From Amaricoccus sp047275745 (GTDB lineage: Bacteria; Pseudomonadota; Alphaproteobacteria; Rhodobacterales; Rhodobacteraceae), in assembly GCF_047275745.1 (NCBI RefSeq), contig NZ_JBKQWU010000017.1, positions 18,025 to 82,024 of the forward strand: a stretch of DNA of 64,000 bases, in the 5' to 3' direction. The notes under the pieces are model-generated. The model had not been told where the DNA came from. It was given only the letters and a program-made list of their open reading frames with translations, and did no database searches. Positions 1 to 7,862 of this stretch are shown in pieces; the first letter of the stretch is position 1; every line of letters starts with the position of its first letter. The position numbers and the translations under genes were made by a program.

Positions 1-403
1 AGATGGCCGGATCGAGCCGGCGGCGCAGGAGCTCGCCGGCGGCGCCCCGGGTCGCGCGCGCCTTTCCGGTGAAGAGCGGCGCCGCCTTCTCCCAGCCCCG
101 GCTCCGCGCCGTCAGGACCGCCTCGGCCTGGGCGAGGAAGGCATTGCCGGGCGCCACGCGCCGGGCCTTCGAGACCAGGCGGAGCAGGCGGCCGGGATCG
201 GCCAGGCCGATCCGGCTCAGGCCCTTCATGCCCTGGGTCCCGAACCGGGACGGCGCGCGGCGCGCGGCCGCGAGGGTATCGGCCGTCGTCTCCGCGATCA
301 CCGCCCAGATCCGCCGCCGGATCTTGCGGCCGAGCGGGATTCGCGCCGAGGCCGGTCCCGGGATTGGTCCCGGGGGTGTTGGTCCTGGGGCCGGGGCCGT
401 CAT
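1..403 (-). CDS. Partial protein, N-terminal part of a probable glycosyltransferase-type protein (runs off left edge)
   Basis: Reading the minus strand from an ATG at 403 gives 134 codons with no stop before the window edge, so only the N-terminus is present. It begins with a Pro/Gly-rich stretch (MTAPAPGPTPPGPIPG), followed by a basic helical region and then a TPR-like helical segment containing LVSKARRVAPGNAFLAQAEA. That layout resembles the helical N-terminal regions of the large glycosyltransferases at 10529 and 14897, so I infer, weakly, a relative of those. No convincing ribosome binding site is visible upstream. It is divergent from the lhgO-like gene at 663. The catalytic part, if there is one, lies outside the window. 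Confidence 0.5.
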   Translation of the reverse strand, partial: MTAPAPGPTPPGPIPGPASARIPLGRKIRRRIWAVIAETTADTLAAARRAPSRFGTQGMKGLSRIGLADPGRLLRLVSKARRVAPGNAFLAQAEAVLTARSRGWEKAAPLFTGKARATRGAAGELLRRRLDPAI

Positions 404-662
404 GGTCCGGGAAGTGCCGGGAAGATCTGGCGGGGAAATCATCGACCTCGGAACCCTATTGTCACATCGCTGCCGGTTTATCGGCGGCGGAAGGCAAGTT
501 GCAAAGCGGTACTCATGGTGATCGGCGAAAACTGACGTTCATGGTTATCGGATAATCGCGGGTGTGACAAACCGGCGCGGGATTTGACTTCCCCCCCGCG
601 AACGGGCTGATGGGCGCCCGAAGACGGGACCGGAAACGAGGGCCGGAAGGAGAAGGACGGGG

Positions 663-1772
663 ATGGAGCGGACGGATTGCCTCATCGTGGGCGCGGGCGT
701 GATCGGGCTCGCGGCGGGGCGGGCGCTGGCGCGCGCGGGCCGCGAGGTGATCGTGCTCGAAGCCGAGGAGATGATCGGCGTCCATACGAGCGCGCGCAAT
801 TCCGAGGTGATTCACGCCGGCATCTACTATCCGGCGGATTCTGCCAAGGCGGAATTCTGTGTGCGCGGCCGCGAGATGCTCTACGACTATGCCGCGAAGC
901 GCGATGTGGCGCACAGCCGGCTCGGCAAGATCATCGTCGCGACCGAGGAATCCCAGACCGCCCGGCTCGAGGGAATCGCCGCCCAGGCGCGGGCCAATGG
1001 CGTCGCCGATCTCGTCGCGCTCGACCGGGCCGATCTCGCCCGGCTGGAGCCCCGGCTCCGCGGGGTCGCGGGGCTGCTCTCGCCCTCGACGGGCATCATC
1101 GACAGCCATGGGCTGATGCTGAGCCTCCGGGGCGAGATCGAGGCGGCGGGCGGGGCGATCGCCTTCGGAAGCCGCTTCGTCGCCGCCCGGCCTCTCCCGG
1201 GGGAAAGCGGGTTCGCGGTCACGGTCGAGAGCGGCGGCGAGACCATGACCCTCGCCGCCGACCGGCTCGTCAACGCCGCCGGGCTCTTCGCGGGCGAGGT
1301 GGCCGCGACGATCGAGGGGCTCGATCCCGCGCATCGCCGCGAGATCCACTACTGCAAGGGCAACTACTTCTCCTCCGCCGCGCGGGTCCCGTTCCGCCAT
1401 CTCATCTATCCGGTGCCCGAGCGCGACGGGCTCGGCGTGCATCTGACGCTCGATCTCGCGGGGCAGGGCCGGTTCGGCCCGGATACCGAATGGGTCGAGG
1501 CGATCGACTACGAGCTCGATCCCGCCCGGGGCGCGGGGTTCTACGCGGCGATCCGGACCTATTGGCCGGATCTGCCCGACGGGGCGCTCGCCCCCACCTA
1601 TGCCGGCATCCGGCCGAAGCTCGCGGGACCGGGCGGGGCGGCGACCGATTTCCGGATCGAGGGGCCGGAGACGCACGGGCTCGGCGGCCTCGTCAATCTC
1701 TTCGGCATCGAGAGCCCGGGGCTCACCTCCTGCCTCGCGATCGGCGAGGCGGTCCGCGACCGGCTCGCCTGA
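663..1772 (+). CDS. lhgO: FAD-dependent oxidoreductase, L-2-hydroxyglutarate oxidase (LhgO) family
   Basis: 369 residues starting at an ATG preceded by AAGGAGAAGG. The N-terminal dinucleotide-binding motif GAGVIGLAAGRALARAG (about residues 10-26) and the LEAE acidic end of the second strand are typical of DAO/GlpO-fold flavoenzymes. The HTSARNSEVIHAGIYY segment (about 40-55) matches the LhgO/YgaF signature, and the C-terminal GIESPGLTSCLAIGE is the usual FAD-contacting end. LhgO enzymes oxidise L-2-hydroxyglutarate to 2-oxoglutarate and pass electrons to the quinone pool. Relatives are sometimes embedded in polysaccharide clusters, as here, where the true substrate may be different. Length is close to that usual for the family (about 390-420), slightly short. 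Family assignment is firm, substrate is not. Confidence 0.85.
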   Translation: MERTDCLIVGAGVIGLAAGRALARAGREVIVLEAEEMIGVHTSARNSEVIHAGIYYPADSAKAEFCVRGREMLYDYAAKRDVAHSRLGKIIVATEESQTARLEGIAAQARANGVADLVALDRADLARLEPRLRGVAGLLSPSTGIIDSHGLMLSLRGEIEAAGGAIAFGSRFVAARPLPGESGFAVTVESGGETMTLAADRLVNAAGLFAGEVAATIEGLDPAHRREIHYCKGNYFSSAARVPFRHLIYPVPERDGLGVHLTLDLAGQGRFGPDTEWVEAIDYELDPARGAGFYAAIRTYWPDLPDGALAPTYAGIRPKLAGPGGAATDFRIEGPETHGLGGLVNLFGIESPGLTSCLAIGEAVRDRLA

Positions 1773-1955
1773 CCTCCGGGGCGCGCGCGCCCGCGGGATC
1801 TCGCGGAAGACAGGGAAAGCGGGCAGGGGAGAGGCGGGGTCGGCCCTTCAATTCCCGAACCCGGAGTTCGTCCCCCCGCGAATCCGATGCCCGCGCGCGG
1901 GGGGTCCCGGTCCCTTCCCCGGCGCGGTATACGGCCGGGAAGCGAGGAGGCCCCG

Positions 1956-2486
1956 ATGAAATTCCACGACACAGAGCTCGCCGATGCGCGGCTGATCGAG
2001 CCGGAACGCCATTCCGATGATCGCGGGTATTTCGCCCGCGTCGCCTGCGTGGCGGAATTCGCCGCCGCCGGGATCGAGGCGGACTACCCGCAGGCGAGCG
2101 TCTCGCACAATGCCCGCGCCGGCACGCTCCGGGGCATGCATTTCCAGCGCCCGCCCCATGCCGAGGCCAAGGTGGTGCGCGTGACCCGGGGCGCGGTCTT
2201 CGACGTGATCATCGATCTCAGGCCGGAGAGCCCGACTTTCCGCCGCTGGCAGGGGTTCGAGCTTGGCGTGGAGAACGGGCGCATGCTCTATATCCCGAAG
2301 GGCTTCGCGCATGGGTTCCAGACGCTCGAGGACGCGACGGACATGCTCTATCTCATCACGCCCGCCTTCGTGCCCGGCCATGGCGACGGGGTCCGCTTCG
2401 ACGACCCGGCCTTCGCCATCGACTGGCCGCGGCCGGTCAGCGTGATCGCGGAGAAGGACCGGAGCTGGCCGCTCTTCGAAGGGTAG
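1956..2486 (+). CDS. dTDP-4-dehydrorhamnose 3,5-epimerase-like (RmlC family) cupin
   Basis: 176 residues. I chose the ATG at 1956 because GAGGAGG sits at 1944-1950; an upstream in-frame start exists but lacks this signal. The RmlC core is clear: DDRGYFAR near residue 25, LRGMHFQRPPHAEAKVVRV (about 60-78), GAVFDVIIDLR and IPKGFAHGFQTLED. It would epimerise C3/C5 of a nucleotide 4-keto-6-deoxyhexose. It sits upstream of, and convergent with, an SDR epimerase and rfbF, so a CDP-linked rather than dTDP-linked sugar is a reasonable inference. A second RmlC homologue lies at 7117; this copy is more divergent in the region that contacts substrate near the C-terminus. No rmlA, rmlB or rmlD is visible in the window. 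Confidence 0.88.
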   Translation: MKFHDTELADARLIEPERHSDDRGYFARVACVAEFAAAGIEADYPQASVSHNARAGTLRGMHFQRPPHAEAKVVRVTRGAVFDVIIDLRPESPTFRRWQGFELGVENGRMLYIPKGFAHGFQTLEDATDMLYLITPAFVPGHGDGVRFDDPAFAIDWPRPVSVIAEKDRSWPLFEG

Positions 2487-2499
2487 GCGGGGGGCCGGA

Positions 2500-2519
2500 G
2501 GGCGGACATCTGTCCGCCC
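2500..2519. terminator. Hairpin between convergent genes
   Basis: GGGCGGACATCTGTCCGCCC is an almost perfect inverted repeat placed in the 76-bp gap between the convergent epimerase genes ending at 2486 and 2563. There is no T-tract on either strand, so an intrinsic terminator role is inferred from position only. Confidence 0.4.
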
Positions 2520-2562
2520 CCAAGGGTGTCCGGAAGCGGGCGGCCCGATGCCCGCGCCCCTG

Positions 2563-3600
2563 TCAGACCGTCCCGGGTGTCGTCCAGTAGAGCGTCGGGT
2601 CGATCTGATTCGTCGCGCGCAGGTGCTTGATCTCGCGGAGCCGCGTATAGGGCTCGGCCTCGAACATCTCCCGGGTGAGACCGATCCACTCGAACATCGC
2701 GCGAAGCTGGCGCGCGCCGCGCTCGGCGGTCCAGGAGGTCTCGAAATCCGGCATGTGCTCGCGGATCTTCGCGAAGGAGACGCGGTAGCTGCGCGTGTCG
2801 CCGCCCGAGTCGCCGATCGTGAGCGCGCAGCCCGGGAAGGTCTTCGCGACGATCTCGGCGATCTCGCGGATGCGGTAGTTCTCCGAATCGGCGCCGACGT
2901 TGAAGCTCTCGCCCGCCACCGCGTCGCGCGGCGCCTTGAGCGCGCAGAGCATCGCCTGGCAGATGTCATCGATATGGACGATCGGCCGCCAGGGCGAGCC
3001 GTCGGAGGTCATCCGGATCTCGCGGATCGTATGGGCGAAGCCCGCGAGGTTGTTGAGGACGATGTCGAACCGCTGCCGGGGCGAGGCGCCATAGGCGGTG
3101 GCGTTGCGCATGAAGACCGGGGTGAAGGTCTCGTCGGTCAGGTCCCGCACGTCCCGTTCGACCAGGATCTTGCATTTCGCATAGGCGGTCTGGGGCGCGA
3201 GTTCGCTCTCCTCGGTGCGCATCTCGTCGCCGCCCGCGCCATAGGTCGAGCAGGAGGAGGCGTAGATGAAGCGCTTCACCCCCGCCGCGCGCGCCTTGGT
3301 GGCGAGCGCGACCGAGCCCTTGTGGTTGATGTCCATCGTCAGCCCCGGATCGTTCTCGCCGATCGGGTCGTTCGACAGTTCGGAGAGATGCACGACCGCG
3401 TCGAAACCCTCGAGATCGGAAGCCTCGATCCGGCGCAGGTCCTTCGAGACCACGCGGGGGCGGGTCCGGCCGTCGTCGAACAGCCAGCCGCGGCGGTAGT
3501 AGCCGGTATCGATGCCGGTCACGTCATGGCCGGCCTCGATCAGCTTCGGACCCATGATCGCGCCGATATAGCCGTCGGCGCCGGTGAGAAGGACTTTCAT
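2563..3600 (-). CDS. NAD-dependent nucleotide-sugar epimerase/dehydratase (extended SDR)
   Basis: 345 residues with the Rossmann motif GADGYIG at residues 7-13, a VVHLSELSNDP strand, ASSCSTYG (about 120) and the catalytic pair in TAYAKCK. These are the hallmarks of extended short-chain dehydrogenases acting on nucleotide sugars. It lies 109 bp downstream of rfbF on the same strand, so a CDP-sugar substrate is likely. It is not a CDP-glucose 4,6-dehydratase (the N-terminus expected for RfbG is absent), so that step of a CDP-6-deoxyhexose route must be encoded elsewhere. The exact epimerase, reductase or dehydratase activity cannot be told from sequence. Confidence 0.85.
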   Translation of the reverse strand: MKVLLTGADGYIGAIMGPKLIEAGHDVTGIDTGYYRRGWLFDDGRTRPRVVSKDLRRIEASDLEGFDAVVHLSELSNDPIGENDPGLTMDINHKGSVALATKARAAGVKRFIYASSCSTYGAGGDEMRTEESELAPQTAYAKCKILVERDVRDLTDETFTPVFMRNATAYGASPRQRFDIVLNNLAGFAHTIREIRMTSDGSPWRPIVHIDDICQAMLCALKAPRDAVAGESFNVGADSENYRIREIAEIVAKTFPGCALTIGDSGGDTRSYRVSFAKIREHMPDFETSWTAERGARQLRAMFEWIGLTREMFEAEPYTRLREIKHLRATNQIDPTLYWTTPGTV

Positions 3601-3636
3601 CGTTCGAAATCTCGGTATGGTTTGTGATCTTTTTCA

Positions 3637-3708
3637 GGGAAGGGCGCACCGGGAAGGGTGCGCCCGGGAAGGGATGCGCCGGGAAAGAGTGCGCCGGGGA
3701 AGGGTGGC
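3637..3708. repeat. Tandem repeat, about 14-15 bp x 5, between rfbF and the SDR gene
   Basis: Successive units GGGAAGGGCGCACC, GGGAAGGGTGCGCCC, GGGAAGGGATGCGCC, GGGAAAGAGTGCGCC and GGGGAAGGGTGGCG fill most of the 109-bp gap. The units have drifted by one or two bases. They are unlikely to code and may affect the rfbF-SDR mRNA. This is one of several such minisatellites in the window. Confidence 0.8.
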
Positions 3709-3709
3709 G

Positions 3710-4516
3710 TCACTCGGCCGCGTTCGCCTTCGGGGCGGGACGGTCCCAGATCCGCCAGGGGGCGTCGCCGCTGTCCCAGAGTTCCTGCAGCACATGCTTG
3801 TCGCGGAGCGTGTCCATGTTCTGCCAGAAGCCGGAATGGTGATAGACCGAGAGCTGGCCCGCCTCGACGATCCGGCGCAGCGGCTCGTGCTCCCACATGT
3901 CCTCGTCGCCGTCGATGTAGTCGATGACTTCCGGCTCGCAGACGAAGAAGCCGCCGTTGATCAGATGGCCGTCCGTCGCGCTCTTCTCGCGGAAGCCCTT
4001 CACGCGTTTCGTGTCGGTGGAGAAATCGAGCGCGCCGAAGCGGCCCGGCTGCTGCACCGCCGTCACGGTCGCGAGCGTGCCCTCGGCCTTGTGGAACTCG
4101 ATGAGCCTGGTGATGTCGATGTCGCTCACCCCGTCGCCATAGGTGAGGCAGAAGGCCTCGTCGCCGAGATAGTCGCGCACCCGTTTCAGCCGGCCGCCGG
4201 TCATCGTCTCGAGCCCGGTATCGGCGAGGGTGACGCGCCAGGGTTCGGAGGCGACGCGGTGGACCTTGACCGAATTGTCGGAGAGGTCGATCGTCATGTC
4301 GTTGGCGCGGTGGAACAGGTCGAGGAAATAGCGCTTGATCAGGTGGCCCTTGTAGCCGCAGCAGATCACGAAGTCATTGAGCCCGTGGGCGGAATAGATC
4401 TTCATGATGTGCCACAGGATCGGCATCGAGCCGATCTCGACGAGCGGCTTCGGCAGGACCGTGGTTTCCTCGCTGATCCGGGTGCCGTAACCGCCGGCGA
4501 AAATAACGACCTTCAT
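3710..4516 (-). CDS. rfbF: Glucose-1-phosphate cytidylyltransferase
   Basis: 268 residues, close to the usual size of about 257. The nucleotidyltransferase signature FAGGYGTRISEET begins at residue 5 and is followed by PKPLVEIGSMPILWHIMKIY. The segments CCGYKGHLIKRYF, LTYGDGVSDIDI (the metal-binding Asp) and GGFFVCEPEVIDYI are characteristic of RfbF/DdhA. It makes CDP-glucose from CTP and glucose 1-phosphate, the first step toward CDP-3,6-dideoxyhexoses and branched CDP-sugars. The C-methyltransferase, DUF4910 and SDR set at 42.2-45.6 kb could use its product. The C-terminal tail APKANAAE is an extra without a known role. Confidence 0.93.
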   Translation of the reverse strand: MKVVIFAGGYGTRISEETTVLPKPLVEIGSMPILWHIMKIYSAHGLNDFVICCGYKGHLIKRYFLDLFHRANDMTIDLSDNSVKVHRVASEPWRVTLADTGLETMTGGRLKRVRDYLGDEAFCLTYGDGVSDIDITRLIEFHKAEGTLATVTAVQQPGRFGALDFSTDTKRVKGFREKSATDGHLINGGFFVCEPEVIDYIDGDEDMWEHEPLRRIVEAGQLSVYHHSGFWQNMDTLRDKHVLQELWDSGDAPWRIWDRPAPKANAAE

Positions 4517-5010
4517 CGATAACCCTTCTACTTGTACTCAGGTACGGGCGGCCGGGTTGGCGGCGGATGTCCCGCGCAGCCAGTCACCCCCGGTTTCCGG
4601 GGCGGCGGATTCAATTCTCCGAACACCGATCGGCGCCACGATACAGTTACACCCCTCGCACCCCGACGCGGCGAAGCCGACGCGATCACCCTGGGCCGAT
4701 CTGCCACGAATTTTCGTGAGCGAGGCGATTCTAGCACAGGCCGAGGGACGAGGAACAGTCCTCCCGGGGGGTGGCAGGCCCGGAACGAACCAACATGGCA
4801 AACGGCGCCGGTCCGGAAAAATGGTGGAGCGGGTGGCTTTCAGACTGGCGGGTTTCCGCTGGTGAGACTTATATCGTAATCGCGATGGTCGCCGACTCGC
4901 TCGCCGACACGTTGCCGCACGACCGAACGATAAGATCCGTTATGTTGTTCAGGGCCTCCCGGAAGGCGATCCGGCGGCCCGCGTGAACCGAGTGCCCGGG
5001 AGACATCGCC
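4517..5010. other. Divergent intergenic region, no gene seen
   Basis: This 494-bp gap separates divergently transcribed rfbF and the acyltransferase gene, so it should hold promoters for both. Small open frames in all directions lack ribosome binding sites and recognisable content. The segment around 4865-4950 is less GC-rich than its surroundings and is the likeliest promoter zone for the downstream gene. No specific operator was recognised. Confidence 0.5.
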
Positions 5011-6912
5011 TTGAAATATCGCGCTGAGATCGACGGCCTGCGGTCGCTTGCCATCCTGCCGGTCCTGGCCTTCCACGCCGGGATCGAACGGCTTTCGGGC
5101 GGGTTCACCGGCGTCGATGTCTTCTTCGTCATCTCGGGCTTCCTGATCACGAAGATCATCCTCGACGAGATCAACGATCCCGCCGGCAACCGCTTCTCGA
5201 TCCTCGAATTCTACAAGCGCCGGATCCTGCGTATCCTGCCCGCGCTCTCGATCGTGGCGCTCTCGACCGCGCTCGCCGCCTGGGCGATCATGCTGCCGAA
5301 CGAGTTCCGCGCGGCGGGGAAAAGCATCGTCGCGACCGCGCTCTTCCTCTCGAACGTCTATTTCTGGCGCACCTCGGGCTATTTCGCCGACGCGGCTGAG
5401 CTGAAGCCGCTCCTGCACACCTGGAGCCTCGCGGTCGAGGAGCAGTTCTACGTCTTCTTCCCGATCATGCTCATGATCGTCGCCCGGTTCCTCGGGCGGA
5501 GGTTCCTCCTCTGGATCGGGCTCATGGTCGCGGTCTCGCTCGCGCTCTGCGTCGCGCTGACGCCGAAGGACCCGACCACCGCCTTCTTCCTGCTGCCGAC
5601 CCGGATCTGGGAGCTCGGCCTCGGCGCGCTGATCGCCGCGGGCGGCGTGCCCCGGGTCGGGTCGGAGCGCGCCCGGGGCCTGCTCGCCTGGGCGGGGATC
5701 GGGCTCATCGCCTTCGGCGTGCTGGCGCTGAGCGAGGCCGATCCCTTCCCGGGCTGGAACGCGCTCTATCCGGTCCTCGGCGCCGGACTCGTGATCGCCT
5801 ATGGCGCGGGCACTTCCGCGGGCGCCCTGCTCTCGACCGCGCCGCTCGTCTATGTCGGGCGGATCTCCTATTCGCTCTATCTCTGGCACTGGCCGGTGAT
5901 CGTCTTCTACCGGCTGGCCTGGAAGAACGTCTTCGGCCCCCTCGACATCGCCCTCGTCATCGCCCTCTCCTGGCTTCTCGCCGATCTCTCCTACCGCCTC
6001 GTCGAGCAACCGTTCCGGACCCGGTCCATCCGGCTCCTCCCGGCGCCCCGGGTGGTCCTGGCGGGTGTCGCCTGTCTCGCGGGCTTTCTCGCGCTCGGCG
6101 GTCTCATCACCGCCACCGGGGCGAAATGGCGGAACTATCCGCCCGAGGTGCTGCGCGTCGCCGCCTATACCGACTACAAGGACACCGCCGATTACGCCTA
6201 TCAGTTCGGCGCGGGCGACGGCTGCTCGGTCTCGGGCTATACCAACGGCGACGGGTTCGACCGGGCGAAATGCCTCGCGACCGAGCCCGGCAAGCCGAAC
6301 TATCTCGTCGTCGGCGACAGCCACGCGGGCGCGGTCTGGCGGGCGATCGCGCTCGCCTGGCCGGAGGCGCATTTCATCAAGGCCTCGATCAGCGGCTGCC
6401 GCCCCGTGCTCGATGCCGAGGGCGAGGCGCCCTGCCGCGATCTCATCAACCACATCCATCGTGATTTCGTGCCGCGCGCCGGGCTCGACGGGGTGATCCT
6501 GGTCGGGCGCTGGCGCGCGAGCGACTTCCCGAAGATGGCGCCGACGCTCGAACATCTGAAATCAGTGACCGGCGAGATCGTGGTCTTCGGCCCGACCGTC
6601 GAATATGCCGGGGAATTCCCGCTCCTGCTCGCGCGCGAGAAGCTGAGCGGCGTCGACGGCGTGACCGAGGCGGCGCGCGACCCGAGCAAGAAGGGTCTGA
6701 GCGACCGGCTCGGCGAGATCGTCCGCGCCGAAGGCGTCGACTATGTCCCGGTCTATGACGCGATCTGCCCCGGTGGCGACTGCGCCGAGACCACGGCCGA
6801 GGGCGTGCCGCTGCAGTTCGACTATGGCCATCTGACGCTCCCGGGCGCGCAGCTCCTCATCGCGCGGGTCCAGGACCAGCTGCGTCTCGGGGACGGGCGG
6901 GCCGGGGGATAA
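5011..6912 (+). CDS. Membrane O-acyltransferase, AT3 domain fused to SGNH domain (OafA type)
   Basis: 633 residues from a TTG start with GGGAGA upstream at 4998-5003. The N-terminal half is an acyltransferase-3 membrane domain: the R-x10-H motif lies in LRSLAILPVLAFHAG (about 10-24), followed by GVDVFFVISGFLIT and TWSLAVEEQFYVFFP, with about ten hydrophobic segments to residue 370. The C-terminal third is a periplasmic SGNH esterase-like domain with VVGDSHAG (Ser) and DYGHLT (the C-terminal Asp/His pair). Such proteins move acetyl groups across the inner membrane onto O-antigen, capsule or exopolysaccharide. All key residues are present. It is a good candidate for decorating the polymer made by this cluster. 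Confidence 0.92.
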   Translation: MKYRAEIDGLRSLAILPVLAFHAGIERLSGGFTGVDVFFVISGFLITKIILDEINDPAGNRFSILEFYKRRILRILPALSIVALSTALAAWAIMLPNEFRAAGKSIVATALFLSNVYFWRTSGYFADAAELKPLLHTWSLAVEEQFYVFFPIMLMIVARFLGRRFLLWIGLMVAVSLALCVALTPKDPTTAFFLLPTRIWELGLGALIAAGGVPRVGSERARGLLAWAGIGLIAFGVLALSEADPFPGWNALYPVLGAGLVIAYGAGTSAGALLSTAPLVYVGRISYSLYLWHWPVIVFYRLAWKNVFGPLDIALVIALSWLLADLSYRLVEQPFRTRSIRLLPAPRVVLAGVACLAGFLALGGLITATGAKWRNYPPEVLRVAAYTDYKDTADYAYQFGAGDGCSVSGYTNGDGFDRAKCLATEPGKPNYLVVGDSHAGAVWRAIALAWPEAHFIKASISGCRPVLDAEGEAPCRDLINHIHRDFVPRAGLDGVILVGRWRASDFPKMAPTLEHLKSVTGEIVVFGPTVEYAGEFPLLLAREKLSGVDGVTEAARDPSKKGLSDRLGEIVRAEGVDYVPVYDAICPGGDCAETTAEGVPLQFDYGHLTLPGAQLLIARVQDQLRLGDGRAGG

Positions 6913-7116
6913 CGCGGCGGGTAACGCGGGCGAATACGGGGCTTTTCCCCGCGCTCCAGTCCCTGTGGGATTTTTCCCACCCCTCCCCCACGTGATTTCG
7001 CGCGCCCTTGCGGGGCGGCGCGGGATATCCCACAAGAGGGGCGGCGCGCGCCCCGGGGCCGTCCCGAACGGTGACGGCGCATGGGATGGCGGCGTCGAGG
7101 CGGAGAAACGAGTACG

Positions 7117-7677
7117 ATGGCGCGGCGCGACCTGGCGGAGATATCCGGCCTGATCCTGGTGGAACCCGGGAAATTCGGTGATCACCGGGGCTTCTTTTCC
7201 GAGACCTACAACCGCCGGCGGCTCGCCGGGCAGGGGTTCGATCTCGAATTCGTCCAGGACAACCATTCGCTCTCGGCGGAGCGGGGCGTGGTGCGCGGCC
7301 TGCATTTCCAGAGCCCGCCCCATGCCCAGGACAAGCTCGTGCGCGTGGTGCGCGGCGCGGTCCTCGATGTCGTGGTCGATCTCCGGAAGGGCTCGCCCAG
7401 CTTCGGCGATCACGCGGCGGTCGAGCTCTCGGCGGCGAACTGGCGCCAGCTTCTGGTGCCGAAGGGTTTCGCCCACGGTTTCGTGACGCTCGAGCCGGAA
7501 ACCGAGATGATCTACAAGGTCACCGACTACTACGCCCCCGACCACGACCACGGGCTCCTCTGGAACGATCCCGATCTCGGCATCGACTGGCCGGTGGCGG
7601 CGGAGGCGGCGCGGCTCTCCGACAAGGACCGCGCGCAGCCGAGGTTCGCCGGGATCGAGAGTCCGTTCGTCTTTTGA
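7117..7677 (+). CDS. rfbC: dTDP-4-dehydrorhamnose 3,5-epimerase (RmlC)
   Basis: 187 residues from ATG 7117, with GGCGGAGAA upstream; a longer frame begins at 7081 but has no comparable signal. Recognisable RmlC elements are FGDHRGFFSETYNRR (about 20-34), QDNHSLS, RGLHFQSPPHAQDKLVRV with the catalytic His, LDVVVDLRKGSPSFG, VPKGFAHGF and the Tyr pair in VTDYYAP that packs the active site. All are well conserved, so this is the more orthodox of the two RmlC copies in the window. It would form dTDP-4-keto-L-rhamnose if rmlA, rmlB and rmlD exist elsewhere. The stop codon region is tandemly repeated (see 7672-7745). Confidence 0.9.
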   Translation: MARRDLAEISGLILVEPGKFGDHRGFFSETYNRRRLAGQGFDLEFVQDNHSLSAERGVVRGLHFQSPPHAQDKLVRVVRGAVLDVVVDLRKGSPSFGDHAAVELSAANWRQLLVPKGFAHGFVTLEPETEMIYKVTDYYAPDHDHGLLWNDPDLGIDWPVAAEAARLSDKDRAQPRFAGIESPFVF

Positions 7678-7745
7678 CCCGCCATCCTGTGACCCGCCGT
7701 CTCTTGACCCGCCATCTTTTGACCCCGCCGTCTCTTGAACCGCGC
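7672..7745. repeat. 15-bp tandem repeat carrying repeated stop codons
   Basis: The last codons and stop of the rfbC gene (TTTTGACCCGCCATC) are repeated downstream about five times with small changes. TGA recurs at 7675, 7690, 7705, 7720 and 7736; the first four are exactly 15 bp apart and therefore in frame with the gene. The array forms much of the 185-bp gap before ugd. Confidence 0.85.
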
Positions 7746-7862
7746 CCCGCCCGTGCTATCGGAAGGCCGCGAAGGCCGCCGTCCCCGCGCGGGGGCGCGC
7801 GGACCGTCCCTGTTTTGACCATGTAACTGGCGGCCCCCGAGGCCGCGACCCGAGGAGTTCAG

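Noticed and set aside
2563..3600. Naming the SDR as CDP-glucose 4,6-dehydratase (rfbG)
   Set aside because: The N-terminal pattern and length differ from RfbG; it is an epimerase/dehydratase of unknown exact activity.
6965..6980. Hairpin GTGGGA-TTTT-TCCCAC after the first acyltransferase gene
   Set aside because: Loop is T-rich but no T-tract follows the stem; not convincing as a terminator.
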